In this document: one piece after another, positions 1 through 10,994 of the stretch
Numbering within the stretch: position 1 is the first letter of the stretch
Layout: every line of letters starts with the position of its first letter
Assembly (NCBI GenBank): GCA_034401135.1
Contig: JAWZSP010000006.1
Coordinates: 4,216,001-4,280,000 of the forward strand
Direction: 5' to 3'
Length of the DNA stretch: 64,000 bases
Source of the DNA: Volutella citrinella
Taxonomy: Eukaryota > Ascomycota > Sordariomycetes > Hypocreales > Nectriaceae
Translations under genes and position numbers: made by a program
The notes under the pieces: model-generated
Told to the model about the DNA's origin: nothing
The model's input: the letters and a program-made list of their open reading frames with translations, nothing else
Databases searched by the model: none

Positions 1-81
1 GACGATGACTCTGACAGTGAAGAGGAGGGGAATGGTCTATTGCTTGACATGGCGGAAGAGTCCGAGGAGGAAGGCTACTGA
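1..81 (+). CDS. C-terminal end of a truncated gene, acidic tail
   Basis: From base 1 the first frame reads 26 codons to a TGA at 79-81. The peptide begins DDDSDSEEEGNG, ends EESEEEGY, and is dominated by Asp, Glu and Ser. Such tails are common on nucleolar, chromatin and chaperone-type proteins, but the family cannot be named from so little. The rest of the gene lies outside the window. It is convergent with the small minus-strand gene ending at 387. Confidence 0.5.
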   Translation, partial: DDDSDSEEEGNGLLLDMAEESEEEGY

Positions 82-386
82 AGGACGTGGTCGATCGTGG
101 GGAAATTCTTGGCACAACGGCTGGTCAAATTAACGCAGCATGCAGTTGCTTGTATATTATTAGCGTGCGAAACATGATTAGGAGCCGAAGGCGCAATTGG
201 GTCACCTGCGAATGTTGCGGTGGCACGGGACAGGGCAAGCTTGCAACGATGAAGAATTGCTAACAAAAAAAGAGGGAAAGAGAGTCTATCATATCAAAAC
301 ATCCCAGCTAATCTAATTGCCTCGAGTAAATTGCCTCCAGTAAAATGCAATGCAGTCAGTACCTAATACACGCCAAGCCGTCTCGT

Positions 387-632
387 CTATTGCGCCGCCT
401 GGTGAGTCTTCTTGGTCCAGCCGACGCGCTCCAGCAGGGACTGGCCGCGCTCCTGGCGGATCTCAATCTCCATCTTCTTGACCGAGTCGAGGACGCGCAG
501 GTGCTCCTTCTTGAGCTCCTCAAAGTCCTCGGACAGCTGCTCGTGCCAGGGGTAGAGGACGAAGACCTGGAAGCCGAGGGCTGACGAGGCGACACCGAAG
601 TTGGTGAGGGAAATGAGGCGGGTGATCCACAT
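387..632 (-). CDS. Small membrane/coiled-coil protein (81 aa), possibly mitochondrial
   Basis: This is a single-exon reading frame from ATG at 632 to TAG at 387. The first 30 residues (MWITRLISLTNFGVASSALG...) form one hydrophobic helix with a basic N-terminus. The remainder (HEQLSEDFEELKKEHLRVLD...) is a charged helix with heptad character. Small single-pass proteins of this shape are often assembly factors of the mitochondrial inner membrane, but I do not recognise a named family, so the location is inference. The 5' leader upstream on the minus strand (about 640-1090) contains an A-rich/TTGGC element typical of housekeeping fungal promoters. Confidence 0.6.
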   Translation of the reverse strand: MWITRLISLTNFGVASSALGFQVFVLYPWHEQLSEDFEELKKEHLRVLDSVKKMEIEIRQERGQSLLERVGWTKKTHQAAQ

Positions 633-639
633 GCTTACG

Positions 640-2195
640 ACCCTTTGTTCGGATGACGGGCAGGAATGAGGGCTTTAATCGTCTGTGATTAGCGACGCGG
701 CCGGACTGCTCGACGTGGGAGGTGTTTGTGCAACCGAAGGGCAAGCTGTTGGATCACTAGACGCCTGTTTGTAGACGGTGGTCGTCTCCTGGGACGTGTC
801 AGGACGCGTGTGCGAGGGTGCAGAGGGATGGAACAAGCTTATCAGATGGATGCGACATACGGGGGAACAGCGAACGGGGTGCAACTAAAGGGGAGCGAGA
901 CTGAAGCACTGCAAACTGACAGAGGTACGCGCGGCAATTGATGGGGGATGGAAACGGTGCAGACAACTCGTGTGTACCTCTGAACAGCTCACGGGCTCAA
1001 GACTGGGCAAAAGGAGCGATGATTGTCTACGAAGTTCAAAAAAAGAACTCGCAGCCAATTTTTTTTTCACGCACCCGTTACAAATACCTCGGCCGCACAG
1101 CCGGTATCGCTGGGCGCTCTCGTTGGTCGGGCTACCCGGGGCTGTCAGAAGCAACGCATTGCCGGGTTGTGTAGGGGCGGAAGACGATCCCAAAGAGCCC
1201 GTTTGGGCCAAAACAGGGGTCATACCCCGAACTTCATGACTCTGGGGGCAGGGGTGGGCGGCCCCCTGGCGGGTGCTGCGGTTGGTCACCCCAGGGAGCC
1301 GGGTCCAGTTTTTGGGGCGGTTGTGTTGCTTCCGGCCCTGTTTCTCCCGGTGGCGATTCGTGACTGGGTCAGGGATGGAGGGAATTGAGGGTGGGATGCC
1401 GATGCAATGCCGTCATGGCAGGCTGGGATGCCGGGTCTGGGGAGGGTCGGGGTGATGCAGGCAACGAACGAGCCGATGGAGCGTGCGACGAACCATGACG
1501 ATGGTTTGGTGAGGGTTGAGACAGCACGGTATGTGCATCGTTACTGATGCTCTTTGAAGATTGAGGCTTTCATGTGGTCTGATGTGGCGTTATGCGTATG
1601 CCAACGATGTCACGCAGGCTTGAGCCACAGCCGGACCGGCAAATATACATTTAAACGAGGATTCAACAGCGTGATCCATGAGCATGGGCCTCATGACTGC
1701 TGTCCAACGGCTCACAAGCTCTAGCGGATCCAGTGCTCATGTCACATGTGGTCGGGAAGGCCGCTAGATCCACAAAGATGAATTTAGCATCATTCCTCGC
1801 CACGTGGAGATCAAGAGCCCCCACCCACACAGCTTGCCAAGTCATCGGTTCACTGGGACGAAGAATAGGGCGATGGATTGTATTCAGTCGGTAGGCAGCG
1901 ACGTGACAGTGAGTGAACGTGCAAACTTCAAGGTGGTGGACATGGCTGCTCAGGACATTCGATTTGCTCATGTTGCAGCCCAAGTATCTGTCTATATTTA
2001 TCACTTGCTTCATATTAAATTCACATTCAATGGCAGTACCGGAATAACATGAACGCAACGCATATATTGAGGAAGCCGTAGCAATATGTATTTATTCTTT
2101 AACATGTCCGTAACAAGGCTGACTTTTGCGCCAACACCAACAAGACTTCTCCGTCCCAAGCAGAAAACAATTTCAATATCTCATTAAGTTTTCAT
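640..2195. other. Intergenic, no gene seen
   Basis: This interval lies between the small 81-aa gene and the 3' end of the desaturase. Reading frames here are short, overlap on both strands and show no recognisable protein. It probably holds the leader of the 81-aa gene (to about 1100) and the 3' UTR of the desaturase (about 2090-2195). Confidence 0.5.
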
Positions 2196-3714
2196 TTAGG
2201 CAGCATCGGCACTCGCAGCCAGCTGAAACACCTTTGTGACCTGGCTGCCGGCCCGGACGATGCGCTGGCCAGCAGAGTCGTTCATGTACGTAATGTCCTT
2301 GTTCTCGAACTGGGCCCTCTTCCACACCTCGACCTCGCAGCCGCCGCGGAGGACGCCCACCCTCATCGTGGAGAGCAGGTTGTGAGCGGCGTTGGAGTGG
2401 TTGTACACACCGCCGTTGAAAATAGCCGTGGCGTCCTTGCCAATCGCCGAGCTGATGAGGGCCTTGCCGCCAGGGTGGTCCTTGATGAAGTCGGTGACGT
2501 CGTGGATGACGCCGGCGATGGCAACGAGGGCCTTTCCAGACTTGGACTCGTCGACGAACTTGTCCCAGTCGATGACGGGCAGCTGGTCAAGCGGGACGCC
2601 CCAGTCGAGCGTGGCGCGCTTCTGGTCGAGCTTCTTCTGGAGCTGCTGGACGCGACCCATCTCAATCTCGTTTGCGCGGAACTGCTTGAGGTCGTACGCA
2701 AGGCCGAGCTGCTTCCACAGCCAGATGCTCCACTTGGTGGGATCGTACTGGTACCACTCGATGGCGTTGCGGTAGTCGGACGGGAACTCGTGGTGGAAGT
2801 TGTGGTAGCCCTCGCCAAGCGTGGCCAGCGCCGTGATGACGTGGTCGCGCGGCGAGTTGCGGTCGTCAAAGGGCTGGTCGCCGAGCCAGTGGGCGAGCGA
2901 GTTGATGCAGAAGGTGGCCTGCTGGACGAAGCACACGCGCAGGATGCCGGCGTACACGAGGCCGCCCCACCAGTCGCCCCAGCCGAGTCCGGCGACGAGG
3001 GAGGGGAAGATGAAGGCCATGAAGACGGCCGACTTGATGTAGTTCTTGTGCTGCCACAAGACGACGGGGTCCTCGTTGAGGTCGGTGATGTCGGTGCGGC
3101 CCTGGCGCTTGGGGTTCTGCTTGAAGATGATCCAGCCCATGTGCGAGTAGAACAGGCCCTTGCGGACAGAGTACGGGTCCTTGTCCGTGTCGGTGTATCG
3201 GTGGTGGACGCGGTGGCCGTACGACCACCAGCGGATGGAGCCCTCGACGGCGCCGGCGCCGACTGCTGCGAGGTACAGCTTGAGGGGGAGGCTTCCCTTG
3301 TATGCCGAGTGCGACCACAGACGGTGGTATCCTATAGATGTAAGCATCAAATATGCGGCAGGGCAGATGCATCATGGGTGCATCATGGATGGATGGACCC
3401 AGATCGGACTAGGTGTGTCTCGTACCTGCAGTGATGCCCAGTCCGGTATTAAAGTAAAAGATAAAGGCCCAGATGGCGGTCCACTTCTGCAGCGGCACCC
3501 AGTAGGCAGAAATAAAGCCGCTCAGGGGGATGAAGACGACGAGCGTCGTGTTGAGCCAGTTGACGTGCTGCGGCCAGTTGGTCCACGTCGTCGGCAGGTC
3601 CGAGATGTGCACCTTTGCCTTGTGGTTCTCGGCCTTGGACTTTGTGTCGCCGCGGAGGGGCACGTAGTCGACGGTGCCGTCGGGGAAGGCGTCGGCCGTC
3701 TTCTTGGATGCCAT
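2196..3714 (-). CDS. OLE1: Acyl-CoA delta-9 desaturase with cytochrome b5 domain (OLE1 type)
   Basis: This ER-membrane enzyme introduces the cis-delta-9 double bond into palmitoyl- and stearoyl-CoA, taking electrons through its own cytochrome b5 domain. Exons are 3426-3714 and 2196-3331, giving 474 aa, the usual length. The GTACGA...ATAG intron joins LGITAG to YHRLWSH in phase. The three di-iron histidine boxes are visible: HRLWSH (residues 99-104), HRVHH (136-140) and HNFHH (about 272-276). Two hydrophobic hairpins flank the first two boxes. The C-terminal part from about residue 345 is the b5 domain, with the heme-binding HPGG near 382 and a later NHSNAAH. The start ATG at 3714 is followed by a short hydrophilic N-terminus. 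This is a single-copy housekeeping gene in most ascomycetes, and no damage is seen. Confidence 0.96.
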
Positions 3715-5580
3715 GGCGGGCGATGATACGGTGCAGAGATGTCGAGTTCAAGGCGACCGCAATGCGTGTCGTTGTTGGAGGGCTGCTCACGCGCCGCTAT
3801 GGAATGGGCAGATGCAGTTCAGACCGGAAACAGAAACAGAAAAGAACTGAGCCTGGAGTTCAATTGAGCCGCAGGACGGCCCCATTGCTGTAATATATCG
3901 CTCCTCGGAGGAGCGGCGGTGCTGGATTTGGTTGATTCGGTCGGTACTCTGCCGCGTACCTCGCATATTTTTCTCCCCAACATTTATTTACTGGCCGTCC
4001 CGCCACTGCAAGCAAGCGATTACACACGTCCCGACGGGCTCGGCTCCGTCCGCGCTGGCGTACGCCCAGAGGACAGAACCTTGACGGGGGATTCTCTCGT
4101 GGAGTCGTCCAATGACAGCCCTGTCAATGTTCGCGTCGTTCCCCAACAAAGACGTGGCCAATGGCGACGCCTCCATTCGCCGCCCAAGCCGATTACCGTT
4201 AACCAACTACCGTGGGGCGCTTGTCTGGCATTTTTGCGCTTGCTGACAAGTCGTGGTGGCCGTTGCTCCGCCCAGCCGGACGATTGATCCGCCATTAATT
4301 GCCAATTGGCCCATTGCGACCTCCACAAAGCCATTCCGTCGATCGTCCGCGATGCCTGCCCAACGCTTCGCCCTCTGGCTAGGGAGTCCGGCACTCTCGC
4401 GCACAGCAATCGAGCTTGTCCCGATCTTGCACGCGGCTCAACAATTATTTCGATCCTGCCCCGGGGGGCGAATCTGACCACTTCGAATCCCCAACCCGAG
4501 TCCAGCCCCCAGCGCAAAGCCCTGGCCCCGCCTGACCCATATAAACCCTGGCTGCCCCCTCGATCGGATGATGCGTCAGACCACTTCCTCGACCCGTGGC
4601 ATGATTCCCAGCCCTTCTGTTGGTCGCGCCGCCCAGGACGAACTGCCGCCCCTGCCCAGAGCTGTCTGTTCAGGGCCTTTGGGTTTTTTTCTGGGGATTG
4701 TGATGGGCCTGAATTGTAAAACGCTTGCTAAATGCCGTCGACGAGTGAAAGCTGGGCCGCGATTGGGAGGTGCATCGGTTTAAAGAGTATTGTCCATCAT
4801 ATTGGATTTCGCATTGCCTTTCCATAGAGGGCCATCGTAGGGAGAAACCGGGATGTGAAACGCCGCAGCTCAATCAATTGCTCTACATACCCGGCACAGT
4901 CCAGTATTCTGGGGTGGTTCAACACTACACGTAGGCCTTGAGTGCCATAGTAGCCCTCCGAGTGGCATCTACTCGAAGGTGCATGACGACGTCATTGATA
5001 CCAGAGTCCTGACGCTGCAGACAGCCATGATGACGAGGGAGTTGCGCTACTTTGACATTTGATGGTTTGACTTGAGCGTCAATCGAGGCTGTTGAGTTCA
5101 ACAATAAATGGTATAAGCATCGGCCAGGACGACCGGAAGAAGCCCTATTGCTATCCAAATGATATCAACGGGCTTCTTCCTCGGCAGCGAGGCGTTGCGT
5201 GTCCTCTCAACAGATTGCTCTGGCTTGTGACAGTAGTTTTGTCACTCGCCATTTGGCTGCAATGCCCCGTTCTCTCGTCTGAACCAATCAGAAGCACTGC
5301 AGCCAATCCCTGACGAGTCACTGAATGAACATCCGTGGTTGAACGAGCGGGGAAGAATTTAAGCTATTGTTGTCTAGGAAGGGCCTCAATTCATACATAT
5401 CATTTCTGCTCTGACGTGCCAGGGTAATAAATTTGCCCGTAACTTCACATCTTGATTATACTACCTATTTACTTATAGAACACAACACTGGGCCCTGCGC
5501 AAGGATGGCTCTGTCATAGCCTAACGCTTTTTCAGCATATCAGATCGCTCATCAAGTCCTGGTTTGGGGGCCAAAGATGT
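3715..5580. other. Intergenic, includes desaturase promoter
   Basis: No convincing gene is seen. The part next to 3714 is the desaturase leader and promoter. A TATA-like CATATAAA stands at about 4538-4545 on the plus strand, followed by a frame beginning at 4568 (MMRQTTSS...), but that frame has no recognisable domain and its codon use is unremarkable. 5320-5560 is more AT-rich. Confidence 0.4.
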
Positions 5581-6243
5581 GTGCTGGTGCACTGGATAAG
5601 ATACCGTGCACGGCCAGGACACATTAGCTGCTTCAGAAGTGGTGGGCCGCAAGCCGGCCGACGTCACCTCATGGTCCACCTCATCTCCAAGGGATCAGAA
5701 ATAGGGTACTATGCCGGCTCACATTTACAAAAGCTGCCAGCCGAAGAAAATAAATACGTCGTGTTTGAAATTCCTCCATCTGCCATGTCCGAGGCTGGTT
5801 TGGAACCACAATACATTGATGATGGTGAGGTGTATGTGTTTTCACGACTCCACATCGTTGGCTGTTACTAATAAAAGAACATAAGGGTAATATTTGATGC
5901 CCGACTCGGCATCGGGATCTAACAAGGCTATGCAATTATCATGTTATTCGCGACAGAAGATGCTCTCAAAATGCCTCCGATGAGGCTGCCACCAGACCAG
6001 GGTCTAGAGGAAAAGGCCCGCAATGAGATGCAGAGTGACGACATTGGGGCCAATTTCGTGTTCACCATGGACAACCACGAACGTCAATCCCGCTCCATGA
6101 CCACTCGTCTTGGACATCCTCCTGATCAAACCGAGCGCTTGAATCCTTCTGCCCAAAGATGTGAAACCTGCGGAGACAAGGGCCTTCAAATCATAGGATG
6201 CCCGACTTGTGGCCACGAACGGATAGAAATCCTCCGCTATTGA
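5581..6243 (+). pseudogene. Broken gene, hypothetical fungal protein
   Basis: Two reading-frame blocks look like pieces of one protein. The first (from about 5665) reads SKGSEIGYYAGSHLQKL... to IDDG at 5823. A plausible intron (GTGAGG donor at 5825, TTACTAAT branch, AAG acceptor at 5885) leads to a second block reading VIFDARLGIGI, then TAA at 5920-5922, then QGYAIIMLFATEDALK and on to 6241. The second block ends with two CXXC pairs (CETC, CPTC). Joining the blocks leaves the phase off by one, and the TAA interrupts a frame that is otherwise coherent on both sides. The pattern, YYAGSHL followed by FDARLG and FATED, resembles a fungal hypothetical family that I recall only loosely. An unusual second intron could rescue it. 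Confidence 0.45.
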
Positions 6244-6764
6244 TTAGCAACACAATATTACCCGTCCTCTGGTGATCGTTGTTCTCGCTCTTCTGAATAC
6301 ATCAGCTGCAATGCGTTGTAAAGAGAGGGGCTCGCGGTGATTTGCGACAGGGATGCAGAAACCCCGCATTGCTTACAGCCTCACAGAGAGCTCAGCCGCA
6401 TCGCTTGGCGAGACATTCGCCTACGATAACTCGTCGAGGCGACAGGAAAAGGATGGGGGCCATGCAAGCCACTTTAGACTACTGACAGTCGGTCAAACTA
6501 TTCTTCCCTTCCGCAGCCTGATTCAATTAATTGGACATGCCCCCGCGAGGAGCGAAACCTGCCCCCATCTTCAAAACACCTAGCCTTGTCCACTCGCTCC
6601 CAGCCACCCAGAAACGCTTACGAGTCGCCCCTTCGATGCTGCAGGGCCCATCTCCGCGGGCTCCACTGGACTGAGATATCGATATTCCGAACAGTGTCGC
6701 TCGTGACGAGGAACTGCGACCGAAAACAACACCACGAACAGGCAGGTCGTCATTCCGTCCGAAA

Positions 6765-8359
6765 ATGGCACCCAGAACCGATCGAAAAAAGTACACCGTG
6801 GGGTGGCTGGCGCCTATGCCTCTGGAACTCACTCCTGCCACTCTGCTGTTGGAGGGCTACAGCAAGGTAGAGGTGGAGGGGGATGTGGCCATGTATCACA
6901 CGGGACGTATAGGCGACCACAACGTCGTCATTGTGGTATGCGCGGGCATCGGTCTGTCTGCCGCCAGCACGGCCTTCACCAACATGAAACGCTCTTTTCC
7001 CTCCCTCAAACACTTCCTCGTCGTTGGGATTGGCGGAAGCGTGCCGTCCTACGGCCTTCCGAAGGCGCAGATCGTCCTCGGTGACGTTGTCGTCAGTGTT
7101 CCCCGATGGAACGACGGCGGAGTAAAGCAGCACGACTCCGGAGCATATGAAAGCCGTACCCGTTTGGCGACCAGTGGGCATATGCTCCATCCATCCGATG
7201 CGCTGATGATAGCCGTCAATAATCTAAGAAGCGAGCACATGAAGAAGGATGGGTTCAAGATCCCCATCTATCTCAACGAGCTGCGGCAAGGATTGAACAA
7301 GACGGAACGGCCAAAGTACCAAGATCCCCAGGGGAACAAGGATGATCGTCTTTTTGATAAGGATTACGAGCATCCTACCAGAGGAAAGGCTTGCAGAGGG
7401 CTCTGCAACTTCAAAAAGTCAAAGGCGCGATCACAGCGAGGCGGGGATGCCAAACGGGCTCGCGACTCACCTATGATCCACTTTGGGACCATTGGCTCGG
7501 CCAATACGCTCATCATCTCCAGCCAGAAGAGAGACGAGTTGTACAATGAGCACGACATCATCTGCGTCGAGATGGAGGCCGCCGGCGTCATGCACGCCGA
7601 CCAAGCGCTCGTCATTCGAGGGATTTGCGACTACGCCGACTCGCACAAGCAAAAGGACTGGCAGCATTACGCTGCTGCTACTGCTGCGGCCTATGCCAAA
7701 GAGGTTCTGCTGGCATTACCTGCAGACAGATACCGCGATGATGACGTTGATGACGATGAGGATGATGCAAGGCCCATCGCCGCGAGCAAGGCCCCGGCTT
7801 TGGCGCTGCCCCGGATCGAACCCTGGAGGACCTCGGACGAACAAAACTCGCAGCCGACAAAAATCTCTACAGAATTCAAGCTGATTGTGGTTGCCGTAAG
7901 ATTCGGATGCCGCGAAAATTCCTGATATTGCAGTGTGCTAACGTTGACGATTCCCAGATCATCATGGCATTTCCTATTTGCAGTATCATCTATGCCACTC
8001 TCCTTCTAAAGCAAGACACTAGTACACAGGACAGTATCGTTACTATCCTGGGACTCGCGTCAATTGTTTGGATCTACTGGATCTTCACGGCATGGTCTCC
8101 TCCATCTAACCTTTTGCGGATCCTTCTCATCGACTTCGCATATGCATGCTTTGTGGCAGTGGCTGCCCTCAATGAGTTTCATATGAATCTGGACTGGTGC
8201 AGGACAGTGGATGGGGATAAAAGGAAATGTGATCCTGTGTGGCAAACGGGCGTCGTTTTGCAAAATGTACTCATCGGCACTGTTGCATCTGCATTCGTCC
8301 ACTTTGGATGGGCGGTAGGAGTTGTCATATCCGAGAAAGAAGGTCTCCTGGAGCGGTAG
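6765..8359 (+). CDS. Nucleoside-phosphorylase-domain protein fused to a four-helix membrane domain
   Basis: Exons are 6765-7895 and 7958-8359 (510 aa). The intron has a GTAAGA donor, a GTGCTAACG branch and a TTCCCAG acceptor, phase 0. Residues about 10-330 form a PNP_UDP_1 (MTN/purine nucleoside phosphorylase) domain: GIGLSAAST near 60, GIGGSVPS near 90, EMEAAGVM near 269 and GICDYAD near 287. In fungi this domain usually starts NLR-like (NACHT/NB-ARC plus repeats) receptors, where it is thought to act on nucleosides or nucleotides. Here no NTPase follows. Instead an Asp-rich linker (DDDVDDDEDD) leads to four hydrophobic helices, the first spanning the splice junction (KLIVVA|IIMAF), resembling a MARVEL-like fold. 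Without splicing, translation stops at 7925 after 386 aa. The fold assignment of the tail is inference; the PNP domain is clear. Confidence 0.8.
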
Positions 8360-9142
8360 AATTGATTGCCAATTTGCAAGAGCCTTCTAGGGGCTCCAGT
8401 TCTTAACTTTGAATTGAATTTCAGCTTGGTGTCTCGTGCTAGAGGCCACGGGGATTGACACATCATGTCTCGGGCTCTAGTTTCTTATCTAATGGGTAGC
8501 GGCTAGATAGTTGATGCAACATTGAAGATAGTTTAAAACTTGCAAATAGACCTAAGTAGGATGCGCTTGTTGAAAGCTACAGTATATATACTTAGCACCG
8601 GCAGATAGATGCAGCTCATGGTCTCCTGTACCACAAGGAGATTATCGATAAGCGCATGTTCAACTACTTCTAGTTTTGTCAACAGCAGATAATTCCGCAC
8701 CCTTGACTGTTCCGCCTTTGCATACACGCATAGCCTGAATGGGCAGCAGCTTGTCTCATGTGGGGGCGCTGACAGGCCCTGAACCAAGGCAAGGTATTCA
8801 TGAATATTTTGCTGCAACGGCCGCAAGGGGCCAAGTGAGGGGCCACTGGGAACCCTTGACCCCCTGCTGGCTCGGCTCTTCTGACCAGAAATGCTTGGCA
8901 CGCCAGGCCGAACCCTGTCTTGTCACCAGCCTCAGCGTTGCACTGGGTAAGCTGGCCCCCAACCTCCAGACGGCCTGGTCGCCTGGAATCCAGTCCAGCG
9001 GGGAACAGGTCGTCCCAAGGCTGTTTAAAGAGCCAATTGCGCATGGTAGTAACTTGACCTTGGACAATCATCCACGCACATTCACACTAGCTGGCTCATT
9101 CATCCAGCCCACCTCGTGTCATCACTCGCCAAAGCCGCCAAA
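8360..9142. other. Intergenic
   Basis: This is the 3' region of the PNP-membrane gene and the promoter of the next gene. The first 350 bases are AT-rich. No reading frame here shows recognisable protein character. Confidence 0.4.
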
Positions 9143-10330
9143 ATGACACGCCGAATATGGCTTTACGCCCTGGCAATCATTGCCTGCCATGTTGCCGCCG
9201 CCAGGTCCGTCACCGTCGTGGATCGCACGCGCAGTCAATTCACCGAATACTTTTCCACCTTTGAGCGATTCTCCCGGAAGGCAGCTGAGGAGAACTGCAC
9301 GCAGGGAATTTCAGATTACTTCAACGAGGACCTGATGGAGGAAGTAGGGTCTCACAATTATTCTCGGATATTGGTCGACTGCATGCTCTCAAATATGGTG
9401 GAGTACGAAAAAGCGTCCACGGCCATCACTGGCATCCTCTTGTCCCTCCTTCCTATCGGACTGGCCCAGATTGGTCCGAGCATCGCCGAGTTGAGCTTGC
9501 TGAGCGTACGGCGCCCAATCCTGGCTGCTTTCCTCGGATTCGGCACGCTCTCCCCGAACCCGACGGCCGAGATGGACTTTCGGGCCCTGGATGAGAAGTT
9601 GAATCGCAAGAATACCTACATGATGAGGAGGTTGCTTGGATCCCGATATGGATTCATAATCAAGGCTCTGCTCCTCATTGTGGAGTACGGAGTTGCCTTG
9701 GCCGCAACCTTCAACTGCTTCTACCAGGTCTGGAGACTGACATACCGAGCTGTATCGCTGGCACCCATCTTCGTTTACCTCTACGGCGTTCCTGAGGCGG
9801 CGACAATGTTTGGGTGGGCTTTCCTCAACTTGCCCATACACCTGCTTGGATTTGCCACAATCAGGGTTGCCTATCGCTCAGTGACGGGGGCAAAACATGG
9901 GAAGAAGGCCAACATATTTGTTCGGGCGCTGAAGAGCGAGTTCACTTCGTGCATCTACCCGTGCAAAACGACACTGAGACCAAGGCACGAGGATACTGGG
10001 TCTCTCCTCGGCTCTTTTACCAGGCTCTTGGGCTGCTTGCATGTCATTGTCGGCACCGTTATTGTCGGCAGTGTCCAGTTTTTGTTTGTTGCGGACTCAA
10101 TACCGGTCATCTACTCCTTCGTTGCTTGCGCTGTAGGTACCAGGATTGTCCTGGCATTTGAGCTCCGAGGGTTCTGTCGAAGTTTGGAAGTTGAAGAGGC
10201 GGAGGACGAGAAGCCGGAGAAGACTGAGGCGACCTCTAGCGGAGCGGACCCTTACAAGTACGAAGCTATAAGAGATGGAAAGGACGGAGGGGGTACAGTG
10301 ACTGTGATGAGGACAAATAGTTCGGTGTAG
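9143..10330 (+). CDS. Multi-pass membrane protein with signal peptide, paralogue A
   Basis: Uninterrupted frame of 395 aa. The ATG at 9143 (CCAAAATGAC context) is preferred because a hydrophobic signal-type N-terminus (RRIWLYALAIIACHVAAA) follows at once. After a lumenal or extracellular stretch of about 80 residues with Cys and N-glycosylation sequons come about six hydrophobic helices: ITGILLSLLPIGLAQ near 100, one near 135, FIIKALLLIVEYGVALAA near 175, SLAPIFVYLYGVPEAATMF near 205, and two in the region HVIVGTVIVGSV...SIPVIYSFVACAVG. The tail is a charged cytoplasmic segment rich in Glu and Lys. I do not recognise the family and no catalytic motif is seen. It is closely paralogous to the gene at 10995, same strand, 0.66 kb downstream. 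Confidence 0.85.
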   Translation: MTRRIWLYALAIIACHVAAARSVTVVDRTRSQFTEYFSTFERFSRKAAEENCTQGISDYFNEDLMEEVGSHNYSRILVDCMLSNMVEYEKASTAITGILLSLLPIGLAQIGPSIAELSLLSVRRPILAAFLGFGTLSPNPTAEMDFRALDEKLNRKNTYMMRRLLGSRYGFIIKALLLIVEYGVALAATFNCFYQVWRLTYRAVSLAPIFVYLYGVPEAATMFGWAFLNLPIHLLGFATIRVAYRSVTGAKHGKKANIFVRALKSEFTSCIYPCKTTLRPRHEDTGSLLGSFTRLLGCLHVIVGTVIVGSVQFLFVADSIPVIYSFVACAVGTRIVLAFELRGFCRSLEVEEAEDEKPEKTEATSSGADPYKYEAIRDGKDGGGTVTVMRTNSSV

Positions 10331-10994
10331 ATAGCAGTACGGCGCTATTTCTCGCGCAAAAGCATCAGTTTCGAACCACGAGAACCTTCAAGCTTCTTCA
10401 ATCAGTCAAGCCTTTTAAGTGGAAACCGTCGCTCAGAGCATCAAAGTTCAAATCGGCGCTTTCTTACCAGAGTCGGGATGACATGGGCCATCCCGCACAG
10501 GACCGGGATTGTCCAGGGCCGAGGGGGACAAGGATCGAGTACGTGCTGGGCGGGGCATTCGATGCGGCCCGCCTCGAGCCCTGTCTGAGGCAGCAAATGT
10601 TGTGAACGACTGAAGGGTGGTGTCTTGGGATGACGGAACTAAATTTGGCGTTACATCCATGCGGTCACTCATCGGGGACCTGGCGGAGTAGCTCGGGCTT
10701 AATGCGTAAGCCCGTTGGATGGGGACGGTCTCTGTGACTCTCCTGCCTGTGGAAATGGCCCCCATATGGGCTAGGGTTGATGCTTGGCTCGGTAAACGTA
10801 GCCCTGTAGTCTCACGGCACGATGCAGCAAATGTGGCGCCCAACCACCTGCCAGGGTCCCAGCCTCGATGCCCAGCAACCGGTGACGCAAGTTCCGCACC
10901 GCATAAGATATAAACTGCAATACCTAACCACATCCGTAGACGAGGACTAGGGCTACCCAACTCTGCGATTTCCAGATTGCGTTGCATCACAACC
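10331..10994. promoter_or_regulatory. Intergenic with TATA box of paralogue B
   Basis: No gene is seen. TATAAA at 10909-10914 lies 81 bases before the chosen start at 10995, a spacing that fits a core promoter. Confidence 0.45.

Noticed and set aside
2382..3434. 350-codon plus-strand frame opposite the desaturase
   Set aside because: It is a shadow of the GC-rich third positions of the minus-strand gene; the translation is Val/Asp/Glu-biased with no motif, and the desaturase motifs fix the true strand.
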